A stretch of 64,000 bases of DNA from Sutcliffiella cohnii (GTDB lineage Bacteria; Bacillota; Bacilli; Bacillales; Bacillaceae_I): contig NZ_CP018866.1 of assembly GCF_002250055.1 (NCBI RefSeq), forward strand, positions 2,534,501 through 2,598,500, given 5' to 3'. Below the pieces are notes generated by a model. That model did not search any database and had not been told where the DNA came from. It saw only the letters and a list, made by a program, of their open reading frames with translations. Every line of letters starts with the position of its first letter. Position 1 is the first letter of the stretch. Both the position numbers and the translations under genes were made by a program. This document shows positions 28,615-36,721 of this stretch, piece by piece.

Positions 28615-28638
28615 GAGGCTGCAAAAAAAATCAGCCTC
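28615..28638 (-). terminator. Rho-independent terminator after rbgA
   Basis: GAGGCTG (28615-28621) pairs with CAGCCTC (28632-28638). On the minus strand it is followed by TTTATTCGTTTTT. It lies 8 bases after the rbgA stop, so rnhB is probably transcribed from its own promoter in the remaining gap. Confidence 0.75.
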
Positions 28639-28645
28639 CTTACTT

Positions 28646-29500
28646 TTACTCTGTTGGTATTTCAAAAGTTATCTTCCCGAGCTTTAACGTACGAATGTCA
28701 CGTATGATAATTTCAGTTGTTTTATCGTAATCAATATAACCACCAGACATAATACAACCTCTTTTTTTACCAATTGCATCGAACAATTCTACCACATCTT
28801 CAGGAATTTCCTCTAGCCCATATCTTTCATGCAAGCGTGAAGGATAATATTCGGATAAATAGCGCAAAGCATATACTGCTACTTCTTGTAAATTGATAAT
28901 AGTGTCTTTTATCGCACCAGTAGTAGCTAATCTTAAACCGACTTCTTGATCTTCAAATTTTGGCCAGAGAATTCCTGGAGTATCTAATAACTCTAATTCT
29001 TTCCCCACTTTTACCCATTGCTGTGCTTTCGTAACACCAGGCCTATCTCCTGTTTTAGCGATGTTTTTTTTGGCAAGTCGATTAATTAACGTCGATTTAC
29101 CTACATTTGGAATCCCTACAATTAGCGCTCTAATTGCTCTTGGACGAATTCCTTTTGCTATCATTCGATCCCATTTCTCTTTCAATAATTCTTTTGACAA
29201 GGAATGAATTTTGGTTAGCCCTTTTCCTTGATGCGCATCGATTGCGATAGCTTTCGTGTTGTTATTTTGTGAGTTAAAATAATCGAGCCATCTATTAGTT
29301 TTTTCCGTATCAGCCATATCAGCTTTATTTAATAATATAATTCTTGGTTTATTTGCAACAATTTCATCTATCATTGGGTTTCGTGATGAAAGGGGAAGTC
29401 TAGCATCTACTAATTCATATACGATATCAATTAGCTTCAGCTTTTCTGTTACTTCCCTTCTAGCTTTTGCCATATGCCCTGGAAACCATTGTATTGTCAT
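28646..29500 (-). CDS. rbgA: Ribosome biogenesis GTPase RbgA (YlqF)
   Basis: RbgA is needed for late assembly of the 50S ribosomal subunit. The 284 residues show the circularly permuted G-motif order: G4 LLNKADMAD comes first, then G1 [15 protein letters not shown], then G3 [10 protein letters not shown]. The N-terminus [13 protein letters not shown] is the family signature. The ATG is preceded by AAAAGGAG. It is 42 bases downstream of lepB. Confidence 0.97.
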   Translation of the reverse strand: MTIQWFPGHMAKARREVTEKLKLIDIVYELVDARLPLSSRNPMIDEIVANKPRIILLNKADMADTEKTNRWLDYFNSQNNNTKAIAIDAHQGKGLTKIHSLSKELLKEKWDRMIAKGIRPRAIRALIVGIPNVGKSTLINRLAKKNIAKTGDRPGVTKAQQWVKVGKELELLDTPGILWPKFEDQEVGLRLATTGAIKDTIINLQEVAVYALRYLSEYYPSRLHERYGLEEIPEDVVELFDAIGKKRGCIMSGGYIDYDKTTEIIIRDIRTLKLGKITFEIPTE

Positions 29501-29542
29501 AATAATTACTCCTTTTACGCTGTAATCTATGGAGTTTCTGTT

Positions 29543-30091
29543 TTAATCCACTTTTCTAATTTCTTTTAAAGGCCAATAAACGATATTTGTCTTTCCTAGC
29601 ACCTCTTCTAGCGGTATAGTACCAATATGTCTTCCATCTCGACTATATCTTCTATTATCGCCCAAAACGAATATATGTCCTTCTGGTACTACTTTTGATC
29701 CAGTAATTTCTTCAAGAGTAAAGTTTTCTGTTAATAATCCATCTACTCCGTTTTTGTACTCGTCTAAGTAAGGTTCTTCAAACGGTTCGCCATTTATGTA
29801 TAAAACATCATTTCTGTATTGAACTTCATCTCCTGGTAATCCGATAATTCTTTTTATGTAATCTTTATCTGCCGTTGCATGAAAAACTACGATATCAAAT
29901 CGATCTGGTTTCCCTATTTTGTAACCGATCTTGTTTACAATCATTCTGTCTTCATTGTGTAAAGTAGGCATCATTGATTCTCCATCTACTACTATCGGTG
30001 CAAAAAAGAAATAACGAATGACTGCTGCTAATATAACAGCAATCGCAAGTGCTTTTATCCATTCCCAAAGTTCACTTTTAGCTTTTGCCAT
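29543..30091 (-). CDS. lepB: Type I signal peptidase
   Basis: Signal peptidase I removes signal peptides from exported proteins. The 182 residues carry one N-terminal membrane helix (about 12-32). The nucleophile Ser is in DGESMMPTL at about residue 39, and the general base Lys in DYIKRIIGLPGDEV. GDNRRYSRDGRHIG is the C-terminal box. This is the single-spanning Gram-positive SipS type. Its position between rplS and rbgA differs from B. subtilis 168, where these genes adjoin. Confidence 0.95.
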   Translation of the reverse strand: MAKAKSELWEWIKALAIAVILAAVIRYFFFAPIVVDGESMMPTLHNEDRMIVNKIGYKIGKPDRFDIVVFHATADKDYIKRIIGLPGDEVQYRNDVLYINGEPFEEPYLDEYKNGVDGLLTENFTLEEITGSKVVPEGHIFVLGDNRRYSRDGRHIGTIPLEEVLGKTNIVYWPLKEIRKVD

Positions 30092-30339
30092 ATTTGTTCC
30101 TCCACTACCTAAGAATCATTTTATCTACTTATAAATATGAAGTTTTTATTGGGCTACTATACATTCGACAAAATATTAATTCTGCTAGTGTATGCAAGCC
30201 TTTTTTTGTAGCTTAATCTATTATATACCTTATCATATTTGGATGAAAACTTATAAGAGATGAAATATACCTATTTTCCTATATGCGTATCTATTTCATC
30301 ATCATTTTATCGGGAGAAACTAAACTTTTATAGTGTAAA

Positions 30340-30368
30340 AAAAAGAGCTTGATAAGCAAGCTCTTTTT
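30340..30368 (-). terminator. Rho-independent terminator after rplS
   Basis: AAAAAGAGCTT (30340-30350) pairs perfectly with 30358-30368 around a 7-base loop, followed on the minus strand by a T tract. It sits 6 bases after the rplS stop and ends the rimM-trmD-rplS transcript. The rest of the lepB-rplS gap shows no confident promoter. Confidence 0.9.
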
Positions 30369-30374
30369 CCTTTA

Positions 30375-30719
30375 TTATCGAATCTCTTTAATACGCGCTT
30401 TTTTACCACGTAACTCACGTAAGTAGTAAAGTTTAGCACGACGTACTTTACCGCGACGGATAACTTCTAATTTATCGATTTTTGGTGAATGTACTGGGAA
30501 TGTACGTTCTACACCTACACCGTAAGAAATTTTACGTACAGTAAATGTTTCGCTAATTCCACCACCACGGCGCTTAATAACAACACCTTCGAAAATCTGA
30601 ATACGTTCACGAGTACCCTCTACAACTTTAACGTGTACACGTACAGTATCCCCAGACTTAAAAGTAGGAAGGTCTGTTTTAAGTTGAGATTGTGTAATTT
30701 CTTGAATAAGTTTTTGCAT
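30375..30719 (-). CDS. rplS: 50S ribosomal protein L19
   Basis: L19 sits at the 30S-50S interface. The ATG at 30719 has AAAGGAG upstream and gives 114 residues beginning [18 protein letters not shown], the family start. The longer frame to 30740 runs through the ribosome binding site. [36 protein letters not shown] and [13 protein letters not shown] are conserved. The gene follows trmD after a 129-base leader that may hold the L19 leader RNA. Confidence 0.98.
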   Translation of the reverse strand: MQKLIQEITQSQLKTDLPTFKSGDTVRVHVKVVEGTRERIQIFEGVVIKRRGGGISETFTVRKISYGVGVERTFPVHSPKIDKLEVIRRGKVRRAKLYYLRELRGKKARIKEIR

Positions 30720-30741
30720 AGTATTCTTCTCCTTTTCCACA

Positions 30742-30781
30742 GATGCTCATTCCATTACTATTTTTCATGCAGCGGAACATC
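30742..30781 (-). ncRNA. Candidate L19 leader structure upstream of rplS
   Basis: On the minus strand GATG and TTCC at the 5' side (30781-30774) can pair with GGAA and CATC at the 3' side, closing an interrupted hairpin that ends about 20 bases before the rplS ATG. Low-GC Gram-positives are known to have a structured autoregulatory L19 leader in this position. Assignment is by position and the visible pairing; a covariance search was not possible. Confidence 0.45.
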
Positions 30782-30848
30782 GTTTTTAAACATAGCAATA
30801 GCTAAGTCACAAAGAATATATTAACATATTTATAAGGAAGATGCAATA

Positions 30849-31586
30849 TTAGTTCTTCTCATTCTCTATCTCTTTTAACCAAATTTTCTGTTGCTCGGAT
30901 AGTTCATATTTATCTAGTAAGTCTGGTCTTCTTTCAAAAGTTCTTCTTAAAGATTCTTTTGAACGCCACTGTTCAATTTTTTCATGGTTTCCCGAGAGCA
31001 ACACGTCAGGCACCTTATAACCTTTATATTCAGCAGGTCGTGTATAATGAGGGTGTTCTAGCAACCCAGTACTAAAGGAATCAAGTTCATGTGATGCCTC
31101 TTTTCCTAATACACCAGGTAATAGCCTTACGACACTATCAATTACTACCATTGAGGCTAACTCACCACCTGTTAAGACGTAATCACCAATGGATATTTCA
31201 TCTGTAACAACATGAGATCGAATTCGTTCATCGTAGCCTTCATAATGTCCACATATAAAGATGAGATGGTCTTCTTTTGCGAATTGTTCGGCCTTTTTTT
31301 GTGTATATGTTTCACCCTGTGGACACATTAGAATAATGCGTGGCTTTTTTGTTTCTTCCTTCGTTAAATCTTCAATAGCATCAAAAACTGGTTGCGGCTT
31401 TAAAACCATTCCCACTCCTCCACCATATGGATAATCGTCCACGGTTTTATGTTTATTGGAAGAATAGTCTCTAAAATTAATAACACGATATTGTACTGCT
31501 TCTTTTTCTGCAGCTTTCTTTAAGATGGATGTTTGGAAGACTGGTTGAAACATTTCTGGAAATAAAGTAAGTACATCTATCTTCAT
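30849..31586 (-). CDS. trmD: tRNA (guanine-N1-)-methyltransferase TrmD
   Basis: TrmD methylates G37 of tRNAs to prevent frameshifting. The 245 residues begin [21 protein letters not shown]. The SPOUT knot motifs [13 protein letters not shown] and [20 protein letters not shown] bind S-adenosylmethionine. [11 protein letters not shown] and [13 protein letters not shown] are also typical. It starts one base after the rimM stop, so translation is coupled. Confidence 0.98.
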   Translation of the reverse strand: MKIDVLTLFPEMFQPVFQTSILKKAAEKEAVQYRVINFRDYSSNKHKTVDDYPYGGGVGMVLKPQPVFDAIEDLTKEETKKPRIILMCPQGETYTQKKAEQFAKEDHLIFICGHYEGYDERIRSHVVTDEISIGDYVLTGGELASMVVIDSVVRLLPGVLGKEASHELDSFSTGLLEHPHYTRPAEYKGYKVPDVLLSGNHEKIEQWRSKESLRRTFERRPDLLDKYELSEQQKIWLKEIENEKN

Positions 31587-31587
31587 C

Positions 31588-32106
31588 TTAAAGAAGGCCT
31601 TCCAGTGGTAATATTTTCACAATCTTTTCTTCAATGTTAACTTCTTTCACGACTTGTTCGATATATGGAATTAAAATCTCTTTTCCACCTTTTCCTTTAA
31701 CGACCCAAACATCATTTGCACCAGGTGTTAATATCTCTTTAATAGTACCTAACTCTTCATTCGATTCTAATGAAATTACTTTGCAACCAATAATTTCGTG
31801 AAAATAAAATTCATCCGCTTCCAGTTCTCCTAATTGATCCTCGGGAACTTTAACGATTGAGCCTTTAAATTTTTCTACTTCGTTAACATTATGAAAACCT
31901 TCAAATTTCACTAAATCAAACGACTTATGTACTCGACGTGATTCAACTACTACTTCGATCGGTTCTGTTTCATTTGGTAAAAATAAATAAAGTTTATTTC
32001 CAACTTCGTAACGTTCGTCGGCAAAGTCCGTTCTTGAAACAATTCTTACTTCACCTTTTATTCCATGTGTGTTTACTAACTTTCCAACATTAAACCATTT
32101 TGTCAC
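31588..32106 (-). CDS. rimM: 16S rRNA processing protein RimM
   Basis: RimM helps mature the 30S head with S19. The start is a GTG at 32106, with AGAGGTGA five bases upstream, giving 172 residues beginning [20 protein letters not shown], as in Bacillus. A GTG at 32115 would overlap the ribosome binding site. The N-terminal beta-barrel is followed by a PRC-barrel domain ([11 protein letters not shown] onwards, with [13 protein letters not shown]). Normally ylqD and khpA lie just upstream; here they are separated by a 717-base gap. Confidence 0.95.
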   Translation of the reverse strand: MTKWFNVGKLVNTHGIKGEVRIVSRTDFADERYEVGNKLYLFLPNETEPIEVVVESRRVHKSFDLVKFEGFHNVNEVEKFKGSIVKVPEDQLGELEADEFYFHEIIGCKVISLESNEELGTIKEILTPGANDVWVVKGKGGKEILIPYIEQVVKEVNIEEKIVKILPLEGLL

Positions 32107-32280
32107 TTTATTCACCTCTTTATAGAAATAGTATTACCTATGTAAATAGATTTTTGCAAACTAAAAAATTTATGGAAACCATTTGAAATTATTGACTAGG
32201 CTACCTTGAATATAGGTTTCTTTAGGAAAAGTAGCATTTCATTATATATAGCATTGATTGTTGTTATACGTTTTAAGGTA

Positions 32281-32583
32281 GTCCGTTTCACTTCGCTGCA
32301 GACACTTGCTTTCCGCGGGGAGATGTCTAGCTTCAGCGGCTAGGTCCGGCTCAAACTTCCTTTTCCTCCGTACGATAAGTCAACATCAGCTCACATTCGT
32401 TCGCTGTGTTTCCTTTATCTCCTGCGGAAAAAGTCCAGTTTGATGGGACCTGATCGAGCCGCCTACGCTTTTCGTGGAGTCGAGCCTCCTCGGCTTCGCC
32501 TGTGGGGTCTCGACCTTCCCTCTACATCCCGCTGGAGTCAAGTGTCTTCCGCTCCGTTCCACTCTCGGTTCTAAATCTTGAAA
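32281..32583. repeat. GC-rich intergenic repeat, composite copy
   Basis: Far richer in G+C than its surroundings. The left part (CGTTTCACTTCGCT, CTTTCCG, GGGGAG) and right part (GAGCCTCCTCGG, GGGGTCTCG, CTTCCGCT, CGTTCCACTC, GGTTCTAAAT, TTGAAA) match the shorter copy at 35369-35490 in the same order. Between them is an extra block at about 32323-32472. Repeats of this look are widespread between genes in Bacillus and relatives. Confidence 0.85.
32323..32472. repeat. Second repeat type nested inside the composite copy
   Basis: About 150 bases from TGTCTAGCTTCAGCGGCTAG to GCCTACGCTTTT interrupt the first repeat type. A short piece resembling its two ends joined together (AAAAGCGTAG then GAGCTAGACG) occurs alone at 48971-48990. 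This is read as an independent repeat family inserted into, or recombined with, the first. Confidence 0.6.
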
Positions 32584-32801
32584 GCTCAAACATTGCAGCT
32601 TTTATAAACAAGAGCCACCTAATTTTATCATCCATTGTGCAGATTTCACATACATGGATGTCTACCTTTAAATCTAACAAGTAGATGTTGGATAAGTTTA
32701 GTATTTTCCATTCACTTTAGACACGTTCAATAGTGAATGAGTTATTAAGCTATATTTTATTGGAAGTATGGAATTCTGTTGTGAGTACAAGCATAGAAAA
32801 A

Positions 32802-32823
32802 GGGAAGCTATTAATAGCCTCCC
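32802..32823 (-). terminator. Rho-independent terminator immediately after khpA
   Basis: GGGAAGCTAT (32802-32811) pairs with ATAGCCTCCC (32814-32823) with one G-T pair, followed on the minus strand by TTTTT. The stem begins directly at the khpA stop codon. It cuts the ancestral rpsP-to-rplS operon in two. Confidence 0.88.
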
Positions 32824-33054
32824 CTACTCTAAGATCTCTAATTGTACACGTTTTTCATTATGAGAGGCCGCTGCGAATAGAACTGTTCTAATCGCTTTTG
32901 CAATTCGACCTTGCTTGCCTATCACTTTCCCTAAATCATCTGGGTGTGTTGTAAGCTGATACAAAACTACATCATCAGTCTCTTGTTTTGTCACACTTAC
33001 TTGATCTGGATGATCTACCAACGCTGTTACAATCGTTCTAATGAGTTCTGTCAT
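32824..33054 (-). CDS. khpA: RNA-binding KH-domain protein KhpA (YlqC)
   Basis: KhpA is a small KH-domain RNA-binding protein that partners with KhpB (Jag) in Firmicutes and affects cell size and division. The 76 residues contain the KH motif HPDDLGKVIGKQGRIAKAIRT with the GxxG loop GKQG at about 43-46. It lies 15 bases downstream of rpsP, as in B. subtilis, with AGGAGAAAAA before the ATG. Confidence 0.95.
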   Translation of the reverse strand: MTELIRTIVTALVDHPDQVSVTKQETDDVVLYQLTTHPDDLGKVIGKQGRIAKAIRTVLFAAASHNEKRVQLEILE

Positions 33055-33069
33055 TTTTTCTCCTAAGAA

Positions 33070-33423
<354 letters not shown>

Positions 33424-33468
33424 TCAGCTGAAAATATAGTGTAAAAATAAATGATTTCAGAAAAGTTT

Positions 33469-34815
33469 TTACATGAATGGAAGCTTAAATCCACCCTTTT
33501 TTCCTTTTCCTTTCGACATATTTGTCATTTGTTTCATCATCTTTTTCATATCTTCAAACTGTTTCAGTAGTCTGTTTACTTCTTGAATTGGACGACCACT
33601 ACCTTTAGCAATCCGCTTTTTACGACTAGCATTAATGAGATCAGGATTGTCTCTTTCTGCTCTTGTCATTGACTGAATGATAGCCTCTACATGCGCAATT
33701 TGCTTATCGTCCACTTGAACATCTTTTAGGCCTTTAATTTTGTTAGCTCCAGGCAACATGCCTAGAATTTCATTTAAAGGTCCCATTTTTTTCACTTGAC
33801 CGAGTTGGTCTAAAAAGTCATCGAACGTAAAGTTCATCGTTTTAAGCTTTTGTTCGAGTTCTTTCGCTTTCTCTTGGTCAACATTATCTTGAGCCTTTTC
33901 AATTAAGGATAAAACATCCCCCATCCCAAGAATTCGAGAAGCCATGCGCTCAGGGTGGAAGGCTTCGATTGCATCTAGCTTTTCACCAAGACCGACAAAC
34001 TTTATCGGGGTATTCGTTACTGCCTTAACAGAAAGTGCGGCACCACCACGAGTGTCTCCATCTAACTTTGTTAATACAACGCCTGTTAATCCTAATTGTT
34101 CATTAAAGCTTTGAGCTACATTTACTGCATCTTGACCTGTCATCGCGTCTACAACAAGGAATATTTCGTCGGGTTGAGAAATTTCCTTTACTTGTTTAAG
34201 CTCGTCCATTAATGCTTCATCTACATGTAATCGCCCAGCCGTGTCAATTAGAACGTAATCATGATGGTCTTCTTTTGCCTTTTGAATAGCTTGTTTAGCT
34301 ATTTCAACTGGACTAACTTGATCACCGAGTGAAAACACAGGCATACTCAATTGTTTCCCTAATGTTTCAAGCTGTTTTATCGCAGCTGGTCGGTAAATAT
34401 CAGCGGCTACAAGTAATGGTTTCCTATTGTTTTTCTTACGTAATAGGTTTGCTAATTTCCCTGTAGTTGTTGTTTTACCAGCACCTTGTAATCCAACCAT
34501 CATAATAACAGTTGGTGGTCGATTACTTACTGCAATTTTACTTTGCTCTCCACCCATTAAGTTTGTAAGTTCTTCTTTTACAACTTTAATGACTTGCTGT
34601 CCAGGAGTTAAACTTTTCATTACCTCTTGACCTACAGCACGTTCACTTACTCGTTTAACGAAGTCCTTTACAACTTTGAAGTTTACATCCGCTTCAAGGA
34701 GTGCTAAACGAACTTCACGCATCATTTCTTTCACGTCTTGTTCGGTTACCTTTCCTTTACCACGAATTTTCTGAATCGTGTTTTGCAAACGGTCGGCCAA
34801 ACCTTCAAATGCCAT
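33469..34815 (-). CDS. ffh: Signal recognition particle protein Ffh
   Basis: Ffh is the SRP54 homologue that binds signal sequences and 4.5S/scRNA. The 448 residues have the N domain, then the GTPase domain with GLQGAGKTTTTGKLA, DTAGRLHVDEALMDEL and TKLDGDTRGGAALSV. The C-terminal Met-rich M domain carries IAKGSGRPIQEVNRLLKQFEDMKKMMKQM, the RNA-binding region. It lies 12 bases downstream of ylxM, its usual partner gene. Confidence 0.98.
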   Translation of the reverse strand: MAFEGLADRLQNTIQKIRGKGKVTEQDVKEMMREVRLALLEADVNFKVVKDFVKRVSERAVGQEVMKSLTPGQQVIKVVKEELTNLMGGEQSKIAVSNRPPTVIMMVGLQGAGKTTTTGKLANLLRKKNNRKPLLVAADIYRPAAIKQLETLGKQLSMPVFSLGDQVSPVEIAKQAIQKAKEDHHDYVLIDTAGRLHVDEALMDELKQVKEISQPDEIFLVVDAMTGQDAVNVAQSFNEQLGLTGVVLTKLDGDTRGGAALSVKAVTNTPIKFVGLGEKLDAIEAFHPERMASRILGMGDVLSLIEKAQDNVDQEKAKELEQKLKTMNFTFDDFLDQLGQVKKMGPLNEILGMLPGANKIKGLKDVQVDDKQIAHVEAIIQSMTRAERDNPDLINASRKKRIAKGSGRPIQEVNRLLKQFEDMKKMMKQMTNMSKGKGKKGGFKLPFM

Positions 34816-34827
34816 GTATGCCGCCCC

Positions 34828-35157
34828 CTAATCTAATTTCTCCAGCGCCTCTAACACTAATAGTAATTCTTCTTTAGATGATTCACTATTTATAGATACT
34901 TTAAGTTGCGTTAACAACTTTTGACGCTCTTGAAACTTTTGAAATAACAAAAGCTTTTCTTCATACTGCTCAAGCATTTGCTCGGTACGTTTGATGTTAT
35001 CGTACACTGCTTGACGACTAATATTATATTCCTCTGCTATCTCACCAAGGGAGTAATCGTCTAAATAATATAACGACATATAATTTTTTTGCTTTGGTGT
35101 TAACAACGATTGATAAAAATCATAAAGATAATTGATTCTCGTTGTTTTTTCAAGCAT
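34828..35157 (-). CDS. ylxM: YlxM-family putative DNA-binding protein
   Basis: A 109-residue helical protein of the UPF0122/YlxM family with a sigma-70-region-4-like helix-turn-helix ([23 protein letters not shown] at about 50-72). It is nearly always encoded directly before ffh, as here, and has been linked to the SRP pathway in streptococci. Its molecular role is not settled. A good promoter precedes it (35203-35231). Confidence 0.92.
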   Translation of the reverse strand: MLEKTTRINYLYDFYQSLLTPKQKNYMSLYYLDDYSLGEIAEEYNISRQAVYDNIKRTEQMLEQYEEKLLLFQKFQERQKLLTQLKVSINSESSKEELLLVLEALEKLD

Positions 35158-35202
35158 TTTTGCTCACTCCCCTTGTTAAGTGAAATGCCTTTACAAGCAA
35201 TT

Positions 35203-35231
35203 ATTTTACATACTATTGTTACTGATGTCAA
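35203..35231 (-). promoter_or_regulatory. Sigma-A promoter of ylxM-ffh
   Basis: Perfect TTGACA (35226-35231) and TAAAAT (35203-35208) are 17 bases apart on the minus strand. The -35 forms the end of a perfect inverted repeat CAAG-N7-CTTG (35229-35243) whose spacer is seven As on the minus strand. Confidence 0.78.
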
Positions 35232-35368
35232 GTTTTTTTCTTGTCATTATGTAAAATGGTGTTTTTTCAATATGAAACCGCAGATGCTTTGCCTTGATTC
35301 CAACATAAATATCACTGCTATGATACTTAAAGGTCAATACCGAAAATAGACTGGTTGTTTTAAGTTAA

Positions 35369-35490
35369 CCCGTTTCACTTCGCTACAGGTACTCGCTTTC
35401 CGGGGGGAGAAACGGGAGCCTCCTCGGGCTGCGCCCTGCTGGGTCTCGCACCTTCCGCTACGTTCCACTCACGGTTCTAAATATTGAAAA
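35369..35490. repeat. GC-rich intergenic repeat, short copy
   Basis: About 120 bases, G+C-rich, from CGTTTCACTTCGCTACAGGT to the run ending ATTGAAAA. It shares its ordered blocks with the outer part of 32281-32583 but lacks the nested block. It lies in the 559-base ftsY-ylxM gap, which otherwise contains the ylxM promoter, the ftsY terminator and unremarkable A+T-rich sequence. Confidence 0.85.
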
Positions 35491-35661
35491 CAACTTCGCA
35501 ATCCTACACCAAACCAGCAACTTTCATTACATGGTACATGGTTCACATGCATAAGTATATGCTTTGAAAATTGATGTTTTGAGTAAAATATAGAATAAAA
35601 CATTTGCTGTATACTACTAATGGAATTTTAGTGATCCATAGTAAGATTACTTACAAAAAAA

Positions 35662-35695
35662 GTCCCAAATGTCAGTCTCTACTGACTTTTGGGAC
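35662..35695 (-). terminator. Rho-independent terminator after ftsY
   Basis: A 14-base stem (GTCCCAAATGTCAG with CTGACTTTTGGGAC, one mismatch) is followed by seven or more Ts on the minus strand. A degenerate relative of the same palindrome and its flank occurs at 52848-52875. Confidence 0.9.
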
Positions 35696-35717
35696 AACGT
35701 CTTTTTATAAAATGCCT

Positions 35718-36707
35718 TTATTCTTGCTCTTGTTCTACCATATCGGCAAATAATCCGTAAACATATTGTTCCGCATTGAATGGCTGTAAGTCGTCAACTT
35801 TTTCACCTAAGCCGACAAATTTAACTGGAATATTTAATTCATTTCGAATTGCTAATACGATACCACCTTTAGCCGTACCGTCTAGTTTCGTTAAAGCTAT
35901 TCCTGTAACGTTTGTTGCTTCTGAGAAGATTTTAGCTTGACTCAAGGCATTTTGTCCTGTTGTTGCGTCTAAAACGAGTAGTACTTCATGAGGAGCATCA
36001 GGAATTTCTCGTTCTATTACACGCTTTACTTTTTCAAGCTCTTTCATTAAGTTTACTTTATTTTGCAATCTACCCGCAGTATCACAAAGAAGTACGTCTA
36101 CCTTTCTTGCTTTTGCCGCTTGAATAGCGTCGTACATTACAGCTGCTGGATCTGATCCTGAAGATTGTTTAATAACATCTACTCCAACACGTTCGCCCCA
36201 TACTTCTAACTGTTCAATCGCACCTGCACGGAAAGTGTCTCCAGCAGCTAATAAAACATTTTTACCTTCTAGTTTAAATTTATTTGCTAACTTCCCAATT
36301 GTAGTTGTCTTCCCAACACCGTTTACACCAACAACTAAAATGACTGTTAACCCATCTGTTTGAAAGTTCAGTTCAGAGCTAGCATTACCTCCACTTTCAT
36401 ATATTTCTACCAATTTTTCAGAAATAACAGATTTCACTTCTTTTGTATCTTGAATATTACGACGTTTCACTTCTAATTTTAATTCGTCGATTAATTCCAT
36501 TACTGTATTAACACCAACATCTGCACCAATTAAAATTTCTTCTAGTTCATCAAAGAAATCTTCATCTACTTTTCGATAACGGGCTACTAAATCATTTACT
36601 TTTCCCGCAAAAGAATCACGTGTTTTTGATAAACCATCCTTAAACTTCTCAGTTACAGTTTCTGTTTGTACCGTAATTTTTTCTTTTAATTTTTTAAAAA
36701 AGCTCAT
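35718..36707 (-). CDS. ftsY: Signal recognition particle receptor FtsY
   Basis: FtsY is the SRP receptor that docks Ffh-ribosome complexes at the membrane. The ATG at 36707 has GAGGGAG six bases upstream; the longer frame starts with an unsupported TTG. The 329 residues have a basic N-terminal helix, then the NG domain with GVNGVGKTTTIGKLA, AAGDTFRAGAIEQLEVW, DTAGRLQNK and TKLDGTAKGG. It lies 14 bases downstream of smc in the rnc-smc-ftsY operon. Confidence 0.98.
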   Translation of the reverse strand: MSFFKKLKEKITVQTETVTEKFKDGLSKTRDSFAGKVNDLVARYRKVDEDFFDELEEILIGADVGVNTVMELIDELKLEVKRRNIQDTKEVKSVISEKLVEIYESGGNASSELNFQTDGLTVILVVGVNGVGKTTTIGKLANKFKLEGKNVLLAAGDTFRAGAIEQLEVWGERVGVDVIKQSSGSDPAAVMYDAIQAAKARKVDVLLCDTAGRLQNKVNLMKELEKVKRVIEREIPDAPHEVLLVLDATTGQNALSQAKIFSEATNVTGIALTKLDGTAKGGIVLAIRNELNIPVKFVGLGEKVDDLQPFNAEQYVYGLFADMVEQEQE

Positions 36708-36721
36708 ACACAACTCCCTCT

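Larger units (their letters stand above)
32107..32823. other. 717-base gap between khpA and rimM, ylqD missing
   Basis: In B. subtilis the order is rpsP-ylqC(khpA)-ylqD-rimM-trmD-rplS in one operon. Here no ylqD-like frame is present. The gap contains the khpA terminator (32802-32823), a GC-rich composite repeat (32281-32583), and A+T-rich flanks. A TGCTATATA extended -10-like sequence around 32245 on the minus strand may help drive rimM, but its -35 is poor. A 67-codon frame inside the repeat is not a gene. Confidence 0.75.

Noticed and set aside
30164-30170. Single Spo0A-box core upstream of lepB
   Set aside because: One 7-mer alone is expected several times in 64 kb by chance, and no promoter is clearly associated.
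32386-32589. 67-codon minus-strand frame within the GC-rich repeat
   Set aside because: It lies wholly inside the composite repeat, has no ribosome binding site, and its composition reflects the repeat rather than a protein.
33424-33468. Possible ffh-rpsP boundary hairpin (CTGAAA/TTTCAG)
   Set aside because: Only 6-bp arms with a long loop and no U-run after it on the relevant strand.
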